From Symbiodinium natans (Eukaryota > Sar > Dinophyceae > Suessiales > Symbiodiniaceae), in NCBI GenBank assembly GCA_905221605.1, contig CAJNDS010002755.1, positions 124,001 through 188,000 on the forward strand: a stretch of 64,000 nucleotides of DNA. Direction: 5' to 3'. A program made the translations under genes and the position numbers. This document shows, in pieces, positions 44,212-53,769 of this stretch (positions are counted from its first letter, which is position 1; every line of letters begins with the position of its first letter). The notes under the pieces are model-generated. The model did no database searches. It was given only the letters and a program-made list of their open reading frames with translations, and had not been told where the DNA came from.

Positions 44212-47200
44212 ATGCACATTCAACAACATCTTCTTTCGCTCTGTAGAGATTGTGGGCATGGAGAACCTCCCCAAGGAGAGAAGCTGCTCTTGAGGTGCTG
44301 AGAATTCTGAGAAGCTGTCCATTGCATGCAACCTGTGAGGAAGGTCCTGTTATCATCACCGGAAATCACAACAACCAGCCGCTTGATTCTGGAAACGCAC
44401 TTGGTGCCAGGCTTGCGATGTCTTGCGATAGTTTCGCCACTGTATCAGGTTTGTTGATGGCCTGATGTTGTTGACGAACTGCCCGCGTGAGATTTCTTTC
44501 ATGATTGCGCAGATGCTTGGCAAGCAATAGCTTAGCCGGCTGGCGATCTTTGGACACAACTTTCGGCAAAGTGCCCTGAGTCCATTCTCAGAATCCCAAT
44601 TTCTACTTTCTTTCACCATGCTCTGCTGTTTTCTTCTCAAGGAAATCTTACGACCGACCGTTTGTTGGATTTCTGGCGCAGCTTGGAGTCAAAAGCTTTG
44701 CATCATGAACCGTGCTTTGAAGACCAATTTGAACACATGGCCGAAGTTCACTCAGGCGTGCTTTTCACTGCATTCCCGTTGCTCGTCCACAGGTGCCCCA
44801 GGGCTGTCAGCCGTTTTTTTTGCTCCATCGCTAGTCTTGTACCGGTGCCAGGACATGGCTTTTGCAGGGAAAGGGGCCGTCAGCCTTCAGGAAGGTTCCG
44901 CCACAGTGCTTCTGGGCTGCACTTGCGCGGCCGATGCAGCTCGTGCTGCCAGCCTAAGTTACTAAGGCTTGGGACCGATACCAACTTCACGGTAGAGGCG
45001 CACCGTTGCCATCGGCAGGGCCCTCTCGTTCCTGCAGCACATCTGTCTTTGTTGGTTGCGAGGTGTCTCAAGGAAGCCAGCTTCAAGTTCAGGGTCTCGA
45101 GAAGTTGCTCAAGGTGAAGGAGGCATCTGCAGACAGATGACGTGCATCCATGGTTTTGGGAGTTCTGAGAGTTCTGGGGCTTCGGAAGGTGCAGAGCTCC
45201 ACCGAGCTGACACTCGACGTGCCGGCCACCAGCTCCACAACAGCAAGCTTCAAGGTGCATCCCAAGGCACAGAGTGTATCTGGGTGTCTGGCAGGCCAGT
45301 AGAAGTGTTCGACTCTGTGAGACTTTGTTAGACTGTCAGAATGGAGACATGGCACTCTGCACAGGTCGACCAGTCCGGCATGTACGGACAAGTGTACCAT
45401 GGCATCTTGCTATTGCATGTCTTCGATTGTATAATGCGCTACAGAAGCTATCCCTAGGTACAAAAACTTATGCTCGGGCAAATGCTTGGGCATATTCCCA
45501 GAAGGCACGGATAGGTGGATTGCAATGCCGCCCACGATGATGGCTGGACAGGTGGGAGCCATGATCGTACAGACCTGCTGCCTCTCAAAGCTGGAGTGGC
45601 GGTCATAGCTTTGGAAGCACTGCGTCCTGACCTTAGGGGGCAGCTTTGTGAAACCCAGTGCGTGGTTGCGTGTTTGCGTGGTTGCGTGTTTGCGTGTCCG
45701 TGTGCCTGTGCGTGTGCGGGTGGATCTTCTGTTTCTCCAAGAAGAGAGAGGAGCAAGCAGGGGGACTGGCTGCAACAGGAGTGACAGCCTGACGACCAGG
45801 CTCTTGTAGTGGCACTGATGTGGCAAGAAGGCGTTCTTGCCACTTTCTTGAAAGTTCGGTTCGACCAATTTTCTGCGAGACGTGCGTGGCGTGCGCTTTT
45901 CCCATACCAGTAGTATTTCTGCCATGCATGAGACCGGAGCCTCCAAGACCTTCAGATGCAATGGTCCTAGAATTTAATGTTCATCTGCTCACCCATCAGG
46001 AGGTGCTAGATGTGAATCCAACAAGAGAGTGGCGTGGCCTCAAACTGGCATCCAGACACTTTCGTCTTGAATTCAAGCGGCAGTGCCCGTTTACTTCTGT
46101 TTGTAACAAACAGAGGAACAAGCGGGGGGGTGGTGGGGAGCTGTCTGCAACAGGGGTGGTAGCCCGACAGCCAGATCTTCCCAACCAGCTTCGGCTGATA
46201 TATATATATATATATATCTATATATATATATATATATCTCTCTCTCTCTCTCTCTCTGTGCGTGCGTGTCTCTGTGTGTGTGTGTGTGTGTCTCTGTGTG
46301 TGTGTGTGTGTTTATGTTTTGGGGCCTGCGTTCTGATACGCCAATTCGCCCTGCGAAAGCCCTATCGCAACTGCCAGGACTTCACCACATCAATGTTCCC
46401 ATTGTGCCGGTGGGATTGAACTACTTTCGAGGACACCAGCCTTTTGACATGACTTCAGGCTTCATGCAGCATGCACGACCTTTTGAGTACATGTTTGCCG
46501 CAAATTTGCCTGTACTGATCCGAGGTTTGGTGGCAGAGTAGCTCCGCGTCGGCAGAATTCAATATAGCTGAATGTGATCTGCAAACTTACAGAAAAGTCC
46601 CGAAGAGAATCTTGTCCCGCCCAGGTAATGGAGTTCGGAGCACCTCTCATGCTGCGAAGCTGCATGAAGCCCTTGTGCCGCTTGCAAGACTTTGGGATAT
46701 GATCACCTCAAAGCTTCAATGTGAGGATCTCAGAGGACCCGAACCTTGTCATTCTTGCCGCTTTTACACGAAGGGCCGATCCTTAACGGGACACCTTCTG
46801 GACTTGCGCACTGGGCCTACCGTTTCTGATGCCCAGTCAATCTTTGGATTTGAGTCTACACTAATCACTATATCAGTTAATGCAGACGCTCACGCTGTCG
46901 ATGGCTTAGCGGCCTAGTCCGTGGAAGTCTGTTGAAAGTTTGCTGCACGTGTAGTGTGCGAGTGTTTTCACGGGACTTGACAGAACTTCTCCCATGGGCA
47001 AGGAGGTGCACGACACGTACGAGACCAACCGCCGCGAGGCTACGGAAGAGGTCTTGGACCAGGTGGCAGCAGCCATGCGCAGTGTGGCGCCTCTCAGATC
47101 TCACAACAGACGTCGATGGCCCTAATGTGCCCCAATGCCGGTTTTAGGGAAGCACCCGACCCAGGTAATAGTGCCAACGGAGGATTACAAGACGCTCCAG

Positions 47201-47230
47201 CAGATTTTTATGGTCCATGCCCCCAGATCG
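44212..47230 (+). CDS. Glycerol-3-phosphate / DHAP acyltransferase, Gpt2/Sct1-like (PlsC fold), at least 14 exons
   Basis: A membrane acyltransferase expected to acylate sn-1 of glycerol-3-phosphate or dihydroxyacetone phosphate, the first step of glycerolipid synthesis in the ER. Exons with resolved borders: 44,212-44,275 (FFRSVEIVGMENLPK); 44,340-44,377 (EGPVIITGNHNNQ, motif I His, though the usual H-x4-D is spread over the junction); 44,449-44,508 (FVDGLMLLTNCPREISFMI); 44,642-44,694 (KSYDRPFVGFLAQLGV); 44,835-44,907 (CQDMAFAGKGAV). Then from 44,967 (LGTDTNF), 45,189 (STELTLDVPA, SFKVHPK) and about 45,296 (VEVFDSVR); up to 45,504 (KCLGIFPEG); from 45,552 (GSHDRTDLLPLKAGVAVIAL); about 46,350-46,440 (VPIVPVGLNYFRGHQ); from 46,625 (VMEFGAPLML); up to 47,083 (YETNRREATEEVLDQ); from 47,165 (VPTEDYKTLQQIFM). 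The EGGSHDRTDLLPLKAG block and the GLNYF block are hallmarks of the fungal Gpt2/Sct1 group. N-terminus, C-terminus and several borders remain open. Confidence 0.85.
45735..46180. repeat. Diverged duplicate segments inside an acyltransferase intron
   Basis: About 45,745-45,805 and about 46,112-46,175 share GAGGA(G/A)CAAGC-GGGGG, CTG-CTGCAACAGG-GTG and AGCC-GAC-(A)CCAG in the same order. This indicates an old duplication about 365 bp apart within the intron between the GGSHD exon and the GLNYF exon. Confidence 0.6.
46199..46318. repeat. (TA)n-(TC)n-(TG)n compound microsatellite
   Basis: TA units 46,199-46,237, TC units to 46,257, then GTGTCTC and TG units to about 46,311. Lies in the same acyltransferase intron, just upstream of the GLNYF exon. 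Confidence 0.9.
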
Positions 47231-47600
47231 TAGTCACATGGAAGACTTGTCGCTGTGCACGTCGCAATTTGATGTCTGCGAACACACTGCCCGCCGGCCC
47301 GCCGCGCTGTGGCTCACAAGAATCGACGATGGCTTATGGACACGGTGGCCTGGGTGTAGGAATCTGTTGCAGACTGTCCGCCCGCAGCGAGCAGAGGCGC
47401 AGGCGATAACAAAGCTACACAATGATTCAATGATGGTCTTCCTTGCGAGGTTCTTTATGCGTCCGTGCTACAGCTGCTTATAGTGCTTGGCCTGATAGGC
47501 CGTTCGATTCAGATCCCCCTCAGCAGCGCTGACATCACTGCCATGCCACAGGTGGGCCCTCCAGCTGTGAGCTCTGAGCTCCCATGACTTCTCCGATGTC
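47230..47600 (+). other. Probable acyltransferase 3' end and short intergenic space
   Basis: A frame at about 47,375-47,440 reads RAEAQAITKLHNDSMM after CAG. It could be one more C-terminal exon of the acyltransferase, since the homologous family has an E-x-Q-x-L-x-R helix here. Evidence is weak. No terminator or polyA signal is recognisable. Confidence 0.3.
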
Positions 47601-48016
47601 TGCCACTTCCCTTAATACTCAACAAGCCTAAGGGAAAAGCTGGTCGCACTTCGACACAGAAGGCGCAGGCAAGTTACTGCAAGTTGCAGGTGTCCAGACA
47701 GTCACGTTTTCAGTCTCGAAATGTCTCGAAGGCTCGCGGTCGAGGAAGTGGCCGAGGGCGAGGGCAAACACGTGCCCAAAGCGCCAAGGGAGGCCAAACA
47801 AAAGCAGCTCGTGGAGGAAGCCGAGGCCAGGCCCGTGGAGGCCAGGCCCGTGGCGGCCAGGCCCGTGGAGGCCAGGGCCGAGGAGGCCGTGGGGCTCAGG
47901 CCACAGGCCGAGGCTCCAAAGCCGCCGGACGAGCTGGGGATGGCGGCCGAAACGGGCGCGGAACAGGCGGAGCACGCGGACATGGACGGGGACGTGCGCA
48001 AGGACTGCAAGATTGA
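47600..48016 (+). CDS. RGG/GRG-repeat C-terminus, likely RNA-binding
   Basis: One frame is open from about 47,588 to a stop at 48,014-48,016. It starts with a basic stretch (NKPKGKAGRTSTQKAQ), then RQSRFQSRNVSKARGRGSG, then tandem RGG units (three copies of QARGGQA-type spaced 15 nt, about 47,825-47,880), and ends in RGHGRGRAQGLQD. RGG boxes bind RNA and G-quadruplexes and are targets of arginine methylation. The frame shift by two gives an acidic Glu/Ala/Pro-rich alternative (47,721-48,059), but the basic reading connects better upstream and ends naturally. No folded domain is visible, so this is only the tail of a protein. Confidence 0.55.
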   Translation: MPLPLILNKPKGKAGRTSTQKAQASYCKLQVSRQSRFQSRNVSKARGRGSGRGRGQTRAQSAKGGQTKAARGGSRGQARGGQARGGQARGGQGRGGRGAQATGRGSKAAGRAGDGGRNGRGTGGARGHGRGRAQGLQD

Positions 48017-48309
48017 GATGCCAAGGTCCTGCTGGGAGTTTTCGTTTGTGTTTTCATGAAAAGTCATGGAATTGTCTTGTCGTTCGTCCGCGGCATTCTA
48101 ATAGACAGGACCCAGCAGACCCAGCACGGCCTCACGATCCAACACGCCAGCCCGTGCAAGCCAGGAGACGACAGGTAAACAATGGTTGACAGTGATTGAC
48201 TATGCTTGACTTCTAGGCAGGGGGTCTAATTCTCAAAATCTGATTTCTGGAAGTCCGGCTTGTAGTTTGGGATAGCTTCTAGTGTGAGAGGAGGGGGGGT
48301 GTTGCTCAG

Positions 48310-48620
48310 GGGTGCTGCAGGACGACGCGGGCGACAAGACCTCGCGGCTTGCAGCCCTTGCTGCGTGGAATGCTGCGGCTGATGCCGAGCGCAGGGGCCC
48401 GAGAGATGTCTGTGAGACAGATCTGCGAGAGATATAGTCGTTGCAGAACGGGGCCTGTAGTGGATTCTGAAGGACTCTGAGAAGGATTCTTCTCCGAACC
48501 AGGCCTTTGGCAGAGCGGCGGCTTGCTAAAGCGGCGCCTCTCAGCAAAGCAGCGGCCGATGGTGACTCCAGCACTAGGCAAGCCGAACGTGACAGTTCCT
48601 GTTCTCGGTCCCATCTGAAG
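48310..48620 (+). CDS. Coding-like exons upstream of the J-domain
   Basis: About 48,315-48,440 reads GVLQDDAGDKTSRLAALAAW and then NAAADAERRGPRDVCETD, clearly protein-like and helical. About 48,510-48,618 has two competing frames, one containing RRLSAKQRPMVTPALGKPNV. A 204-codon minus-strand frame over the same bases is a shadow. Confidence 0.4.
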
Positions 48621-48759
48621 GACATGGCATGACGTGGCTGTTCCGTGTGCAAGGCCGAAGCAGCCGACCAGCAAGTGGGAAGAACGCGCCACGGGGCCAC
48701 TACGACGTGACTGGGTAGCAACTGCCACGGCCAGGCCGTGGCTGCATGGAATATCATGG

Positions 48760-49960
48760 AATCAGTTGACCAGCAGCCATGGCACCAGCTTGGCACTGAG
48801 GTCCTGCAGCTCCCCAGAAAAGCAACTCCGGAAGACATCCAGACCACCCCTCAGAGCAGAGATTATTGGGGTTCAGCTTGGGAAACGGGTGCAGCAAAAG
48901 TCAAATGTTTCATTGGCAGTACCTGAGCAGCCCCGACAATGCATCTATGTTTAATCTTCTCAGTACAATGCAACAGTTTGACCTCACCAGTGGTTGTGAG
49001 GAAAAGCTTCCGGAAGCGAGCTTTGGTCACGCATCCCGACAAAGGCCCGAAAATGGCTGTGACATTTTGAGTGCCACTTCTTCGCTCAGCTGACGTGCCG
49101 CAGCTGTGCCGGCGGGCCTAACGAGTAGCAGCGCTAGTAGCAGCCGTATTCACGTGGTTGCTGCCATGCTGCACCCAATCAGTGCTGAGTCACCGCCCTT
49201 GCTAAACTTGCGGCCAGGTGGTCGGCCGGAGGATTTTCAAGCCGTAGTCACTGCCTTTGAAGTGCTGACGGACAGTCAACGCCGTGATGAATACGACAGG
49301 CTTGATCTGCGTTGGCTTGCGACTGTTTCGACCCTACTGTGCAGGAATTGCTTGGCCTCCTGTCGCCATGCTGATGTGAGGGATTGTGGTGAGTCGTGAA
49401 CGCATCCAGAATTATGCCTGCCTTGCGACAGGTCCCTGCTTGCATCTGGTAACACAGACGGAGGCGTGACGGCGTGAGCCCTCCACGCCTTGCATGACTC
49501 AGATTGAAACTGATGGAGCTGCTTGACTCCGACTTCTGTCATCTATCCGTCAAGCCCGGCACCTTTTCAGATATTTAAGATTCTGTTGCAGGCATGGATG
49601 TCGACTCTGTCGACGTGGAGTGCTCCACGGACGTCGGCAACGATGAGCTTTCCGCTCGCAGAGCCCGACCAGCACGTGGCTTTTCTTTTCCCCAAAAACA
49701 TTGTGTCAGCATTGTCAGCTTAAGCGGAGCTGTTTAACAAAGCTTTGGTCAAGAAATGATCGTTTCCGCTTCAGGAGCGGTACGGGAAGCTCTCATCCGG
49801 CTCTCCTCTGCGAGTCCGGCGGAGCAGAAGCGCATTCTCAAAGAGCTCCAAACAAAGGCGCGAAAGTGGAGTCTTAGCAGTTGGAGTCAGTGGGAGAGAT
49901 AGCCTCATTCTGATGCAGGTTCTTGAGGAAGCGATGGAGTTTCTTCAAGGTGCTCACGCG
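48760..49960 (+). CDS. J-domain-like (DnaJ-type) protein, partial
   Basis: Three pieces. About 48,768-48,850 reads PWHQ, then EVLQLPRKATPEDIQ, the usual start of a J domain (x-VLxLPRxATPEDI). About 49,218-49,303 reads GGRPEDFQAVVTAFEVLTD and SQRRDEYDR, matching J-domain helices III-IV; the exon seems to end CAG before GC. About 49,772-49,950 reads VREALIRLSSASPAEQKR, then ILKELQTKARKW and, after CAG at 49,919, VLEEAMEFLQG. This third piece resembles the L-x-E-L-Q-x-x-WHPDK...FLQ module common in dinoflagellate proteins. I could not find an HPD tripeptide in any piece. Either that exon was missed or the protein cannot stimulate Hsp70. Confidence 0.55.
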
Positions 49961-49974
49961 ACCGTGCGGAACTA

Positions 49975-51300
49975 GCATTGGGGCACTGTGCTGGGATACA
50001 TGTTGGCAGAAGCTCAGGTGAAGAGCGGGCCGTTGAACATGGGGTTCTCCCAGCTCAGGCGGCTGTGCTTTTCACAAGACAGGCTCAGGATTACCTGCGC
50101 AGAATCAAGCTTTGCCTGGCAGGCAGGATGGTGGAAAGTCCAAGCCTCTTTCCCTGGCTGGCCTCTTGAATTCAGGATTGGGGACAGAAATGGTAGGGAA
50201 GCTCAAGTGACCTCCGCTGTATCTTCTTTGTACTTTCAACGGTGTATTCTTTGTTGAAAATGTCTGTGCCTGCATGGATGCGCAACTTAAGACGTGTTCC
50301 AAAGAAGGGGTGTGTGTGTGTGTGTGTGTGTGTCTGTCGGAGTCTGTCGGTTTGCTTTCGGAAGGTCTTTTTGTGTTTGCAAGCAGCGCGGTTGTGTGTC
50401 GAGTTCGTGTCCTTTGCATGTCGCACCGATTACACACAATCGCAGCTTAGGCGTCTTTGCAGCGGCTGGACTGCACTTTGAACCATCGCTGGAGCTGTTG
50501 GCAGCGGGTGGAAAAGCTTGATTCCAAGCGCCAGCTGAGGACATGAAGGGCCGATATGCTGTGGAAATTTCCTGGCAGGGCTTAAGTGTCTTGGCAGAAT
50601 CAAGGCCTGAAAGGGTATTCCGACACGATAGATGCTGCGCACCCGCACCCTTGCACGGATCTGCAGAAGGAGTTTCCCCAAGGTGTGCGGACGCAGACCA
50701 CTTTCTCCTTGGCAGAAGCTATTGATTGGCACATAACCCTGACCCAAATCAAGGACTGAAGGGCATTGTAAAGGTATGTAAGATGGGCCCGCCGTGGTAG
50801 CATTCTCGAGCTCATCTTGTCTTTGGAGGCCAGAGCACTTGACAGGATAAATCAGGGCATCTCGGCTGGAACGGGGGTGGTACTTTTGGTGTCACGAGCG
50901 CACGGAAGAAGCAACTGCCAGCGGCTGGGAGCAATTCCTACTGTCAGGTGAAAGTCCACATATCCCCTTGACCCAAGATGAGCTGGCTTTAGGCACATGC
51001 CTCGGAATGCTGTGCACGCAGAAGCTCCTGCTAAGCAGGAGCCAGCCATGAACCTTGCCTAGACCTGAATCTACTTGGTCCCAGCGCAGGTTACAGGACT
51101 AGCCCTACCATGTACCTCAACTTCATATGTGCCTTCGGCTGTGATCATGTGATCTGCTTGGTGCACTGCAGCAGTTTGACGCATCCGACAATGAGCTAAA
51201 GCAGTGCTGAGGTGAGTGGGGCAGTGGCAAGTGCCAGACAATAACCCCAGCAACATCGGACTTGTCTTTGGCATTAATGATCAAGCGCCGCACCTTGGAC
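49975..51300. other. No confident gene; (TG)n run
   Basis: A TG run of about 11 units at 50,309-50,333. Medium frames (49,988-50,257, 50,242-50,481, 50,543-50,725) are not convincingly protein-like. Probably introns of a neighbouring gene. Confidence 0.3.
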
Positions 51301-51310
51301 AGCAAAGCTT

Positions 51311-52075
51311 GTGACAAAGCTCGTGGCGGGTCCTGTCAAAATCAAAGTGGACCCTCTGCCAGAACTTGAGCTGCAAGCGTGGAAGTCAGGATACGATGAT
51401 CTCTACGCAATGGAAGCTGCGCAAAGCCAGGGGGGAGCCAAAAGTTCAGCAGTTGCGGCAAAGCAGCTCACCTGCATTGTTGACTGTATGCCTTACCAAT
51501 GATCGGTACCGGTATCTACACATACACGCATAGTATGTTTCTTGCGCATGTTTGTTTTGTACGCTGCAAGTAGAGTATCGGTTAAGGAGCTAGGCCTGTC
51601 GCGGCACTGCGCAGCAATATCATACTAACCCAGGCTCCGCAACATGAAGCGCGAGGTCTCTGCCTTGGAGAGCTGCGTGCATAAGTCCTTGGCGGCATCT
51701 GAAGCCTGTGCGCATTCCCAAGAAGCTCCATCCAACAGATGCAAGGTTGCTGCATGGACTGAGAAGGAGCGCGTTGTCCGTCAGCAGGCCGGGCGAAAAT
51801 TCCTTAGCAAATGGAGATGCTTCAGCGACAAGAACAGCATGCTTCAAGCTTCAAGGATGTGGCCTTGTACTTGATTGTTTGGGCAGGAGGAGTTCACGGT
51901 CTTGAAGGTCATGGCTGCCGAGCTCCGGAATCGCCACAGAAAGGGGGTTCCATGGCCTGTATGAGAATCTGTGTGCACCGGGTCCAAGCGTCTACTCGCG
52001 TCTGAGCCGTCTGAACTCAACTCTATCGGCACGCTTCCGCATGAGATGTCCTCTACATGTGCACGCAAGTGCAGT
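51311..52075 (+). CDS. Series of helical coding-like exons
   Basis: About 51,320-51,470 reads VKIKVDPLPELELQAWKSGY and then DDLYAMEAAQSQGGAKSSA. About 51,645-51,840 reads REVSALESCVHKSLAASEAC and KERVVRQQAGRKFLSKW. About 51,887-51,955 reads EEFTVLKVMAAELRNRHRKG. About 51,977-52,045 reads GPSVYSRLSRLNSTLSARF. All are + strand, charged, probably alpha-helical. They may continue the J-domain gene; no family is named. Confidence 0.4.
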
Positions 52076-52104
52076 ATATCGGAACCCTGCTATGCAGTAT
52101 CCCA

Positions 52105-52500
52105 AACAAGCTCAAACACTCCTTTGCTGTCAGTGGCATTCTTGTTCCTGAGGAGTGCGAAGACTGGATCCAAGAAGCCCAGAGTGCGATGGAGCTTCGG
52201 GATCTGCGCCTTGGATCCCACAATCACGGCATGGCCCTCGATTGTACCAGGGCCAAGTCTCCTTCCGACCTGAGTGTAGGTCCGTTTAGGTGTTCAGAAG
52301 GGCTTCTTCGCTGGATAGTTGAAAGGTTTTACACTTGCAGAAGGCCCTATAGGCAGGGACCTCCTTCCATGTAGCAGATTGCCGGCTCTCCAGGCTTGGC
52401 CTCGAAACGACCCTTGGACACATTGCTCGGCTTTTCGCCATTTTCACCCACATGTGCAAGTCAGCGATGGGAGAGAAAGAGAGAGAGAGAGAGAGAGACG
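52105..52500 (+). CDS. Coding-like exons, first faintly hydroxylase-like
   Basis: About 52,107-52,280 reads KLKHSFAVSGILVPEECEDW, then ELRDLRLGSHNHGMALDC. The opening resembles the entry of Fe(II)/2-oxoglutarate prolyl-hydroxylase folds (x-x-GFLxPEECE), but no HxD...H motif is visible, so this is only a hint. About 52,380-52,470 reads LSRLGLETTLGHIARLFAIF and then runs into a GA microsatellite (52,472-52,498). Confidence 0.35.
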
Positions 52501-52789
52501 CGGGACCGGGGCGCGCCTGCGCGCGGGGGGTCATCCCCTAAGCCCCCAAGAAAGAAAGAAAGAGAGAGAGGGGGCACTATGACTCGCATCTGGTTATAAG
52601 AGTAGCTGGAAGTTTCCTCAGCGCTGGAAGCGCTACTCCAACCCAATTTCGTGTACCATATTGTACAAGCCATACTCATTTTAGGATTTTGTGTTGAGCA
52701 CTGCCCGCAGAAGAACGAACGATGGGTTCCGCCCCAAGCTCGCGGACAACAACAGTTGAAAAGGGCCCTGCTCCTGTTGCCGTATCCTG

Positions 52790-52978
52790 TTGAGGAGCGG
52801 CTTGCACACGTCCGTCACGAAGCTGAAATACCTGGACACTGAGCAGCGATCGGCCACACGATCGCTGCTGGTGGGAGACTTGTATGACATTGCAGAGCAG
52901 AGCAGAGGACAGTGCCTTTATGAAAGGAGCCCGCAAAGTTCAACTGCCATCAACTGCCCTCAGTGCATAGAAGTTTGA
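52790..52978 (+). CDS. Unassigned exon
   Basis: The frame reads SVTKLKYLDTEQRSATRSLL and then VGDLYDIAEQSRGQCLYE. Polar and helical, protein-like. The 3' end is unclear. It lies about 140 bases upstream of the next possible gene start. Confidence 0.4.
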   Translation: MRSGLHTSVTKLKYLDTEQRSATRSLLVGDLYDIAEQSRGQCLYERSPQSSTAINCPQCIEV

Positions 52979-53119
52979 GCTCAGGAGACTTATCGCTGCG
53001 ACTGAAAGGCGCAGCGGCTGTTGAGTTGTGTCGCTGCTAAAACCTCACTTCTGGGGGTGTTAAATGAATTTTGTACATGTGAAGGACATCCTGAAGGCCA
53101 AGCGCCATTATCGCTACCG

Positions 53120-53760
53120 ATGGGGGCCACCTCCTCCTCAGCTCGAAAGGCGAAGCTCCGCGCGCCGAGGGAGACTGTCGATGTAGCAGGTGATGCAACC
53201 CCGATAGCCGGCGGCGAAGAGACGCCGGAGGACAGCAACGCGCGTGCTGCCAGGAGAAAGAAGCGCAATCAAGCTTTCCGGCTGGGAATACTGGAATCGG
53301 AAGTCGCTTTCTTTAAGAGCTTCTTCCGACAAGATTTTGGGGTTTTGGGTGATGTTAGGATGTGTTAGATGTGTTGGGCGCAATGTGGGTCTGGGTTTGA
53401 GGCGCAGCCCGACCCTTCTGCTCAACGACGTGGATCTGCGGCACCCGCGGATCCTGACGATGATTACGCCGCGTACGGGGAGTACCAGGTGAGGTGGTCT
53501 GCAGCCGACCAGCGCAAGGCCATCCAGAGCCCTTTGCTTCCATCCTCGCAGACGGGGCGCCCTGATGCGGTAATACGAGCCACGCTGAATCACTCAGCCC
53601 TGCCCGGGTGGTGTGCACTTCGGGCAGCTGCAAGAGTGGTGCGCGTGACTGTGGACGCACATGTCACACGAACTTTCAAGAACTTTGTCTACAACGACTA
53701 CTGGTTTCAGCAGCCTGGCTTTGTGCGCCTCTCATCTCCCCTGACTCCCACCCCCTCAAA
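53120..53760 (+). CDS. Possible gene start with N-myristoylation-type sequence
   Basis: ATG at 53,120 opens MGATSSSARKAKLRAP. Gly2 and Ser6, with small residues between, fit the consensus for N-terminal myristoylation, followed by a basic cluster. The frame goes on with GGEETPEDSNARAARRKKRN and SEVAFFKSFFRQDFG. A T/G-rich stretch ending GGCGCAG at 53,404 looks like an intron (it contains TAG at 53,366 in frame). The next exon, 53,405-53,488, reads PDPSAQRRGSAAPADPDDDY and ends at a GTGAGG donor. A further piece at about 53,640-53,745 reads TFKNFVYNDYWFQQPGFVRL. I recognise no domain. The start call rests on the motif alone. Confidence 0.45.
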
Positions 53761-53769
53761 AATGTAAAC

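Noticed and set aside
48233-48847. 204-codon minus-strand ORF
   Set aside because: The + strand over the same bases reads as a charged helical protein, and the minus reading is rich in Ser/Cys/Trp without motif.
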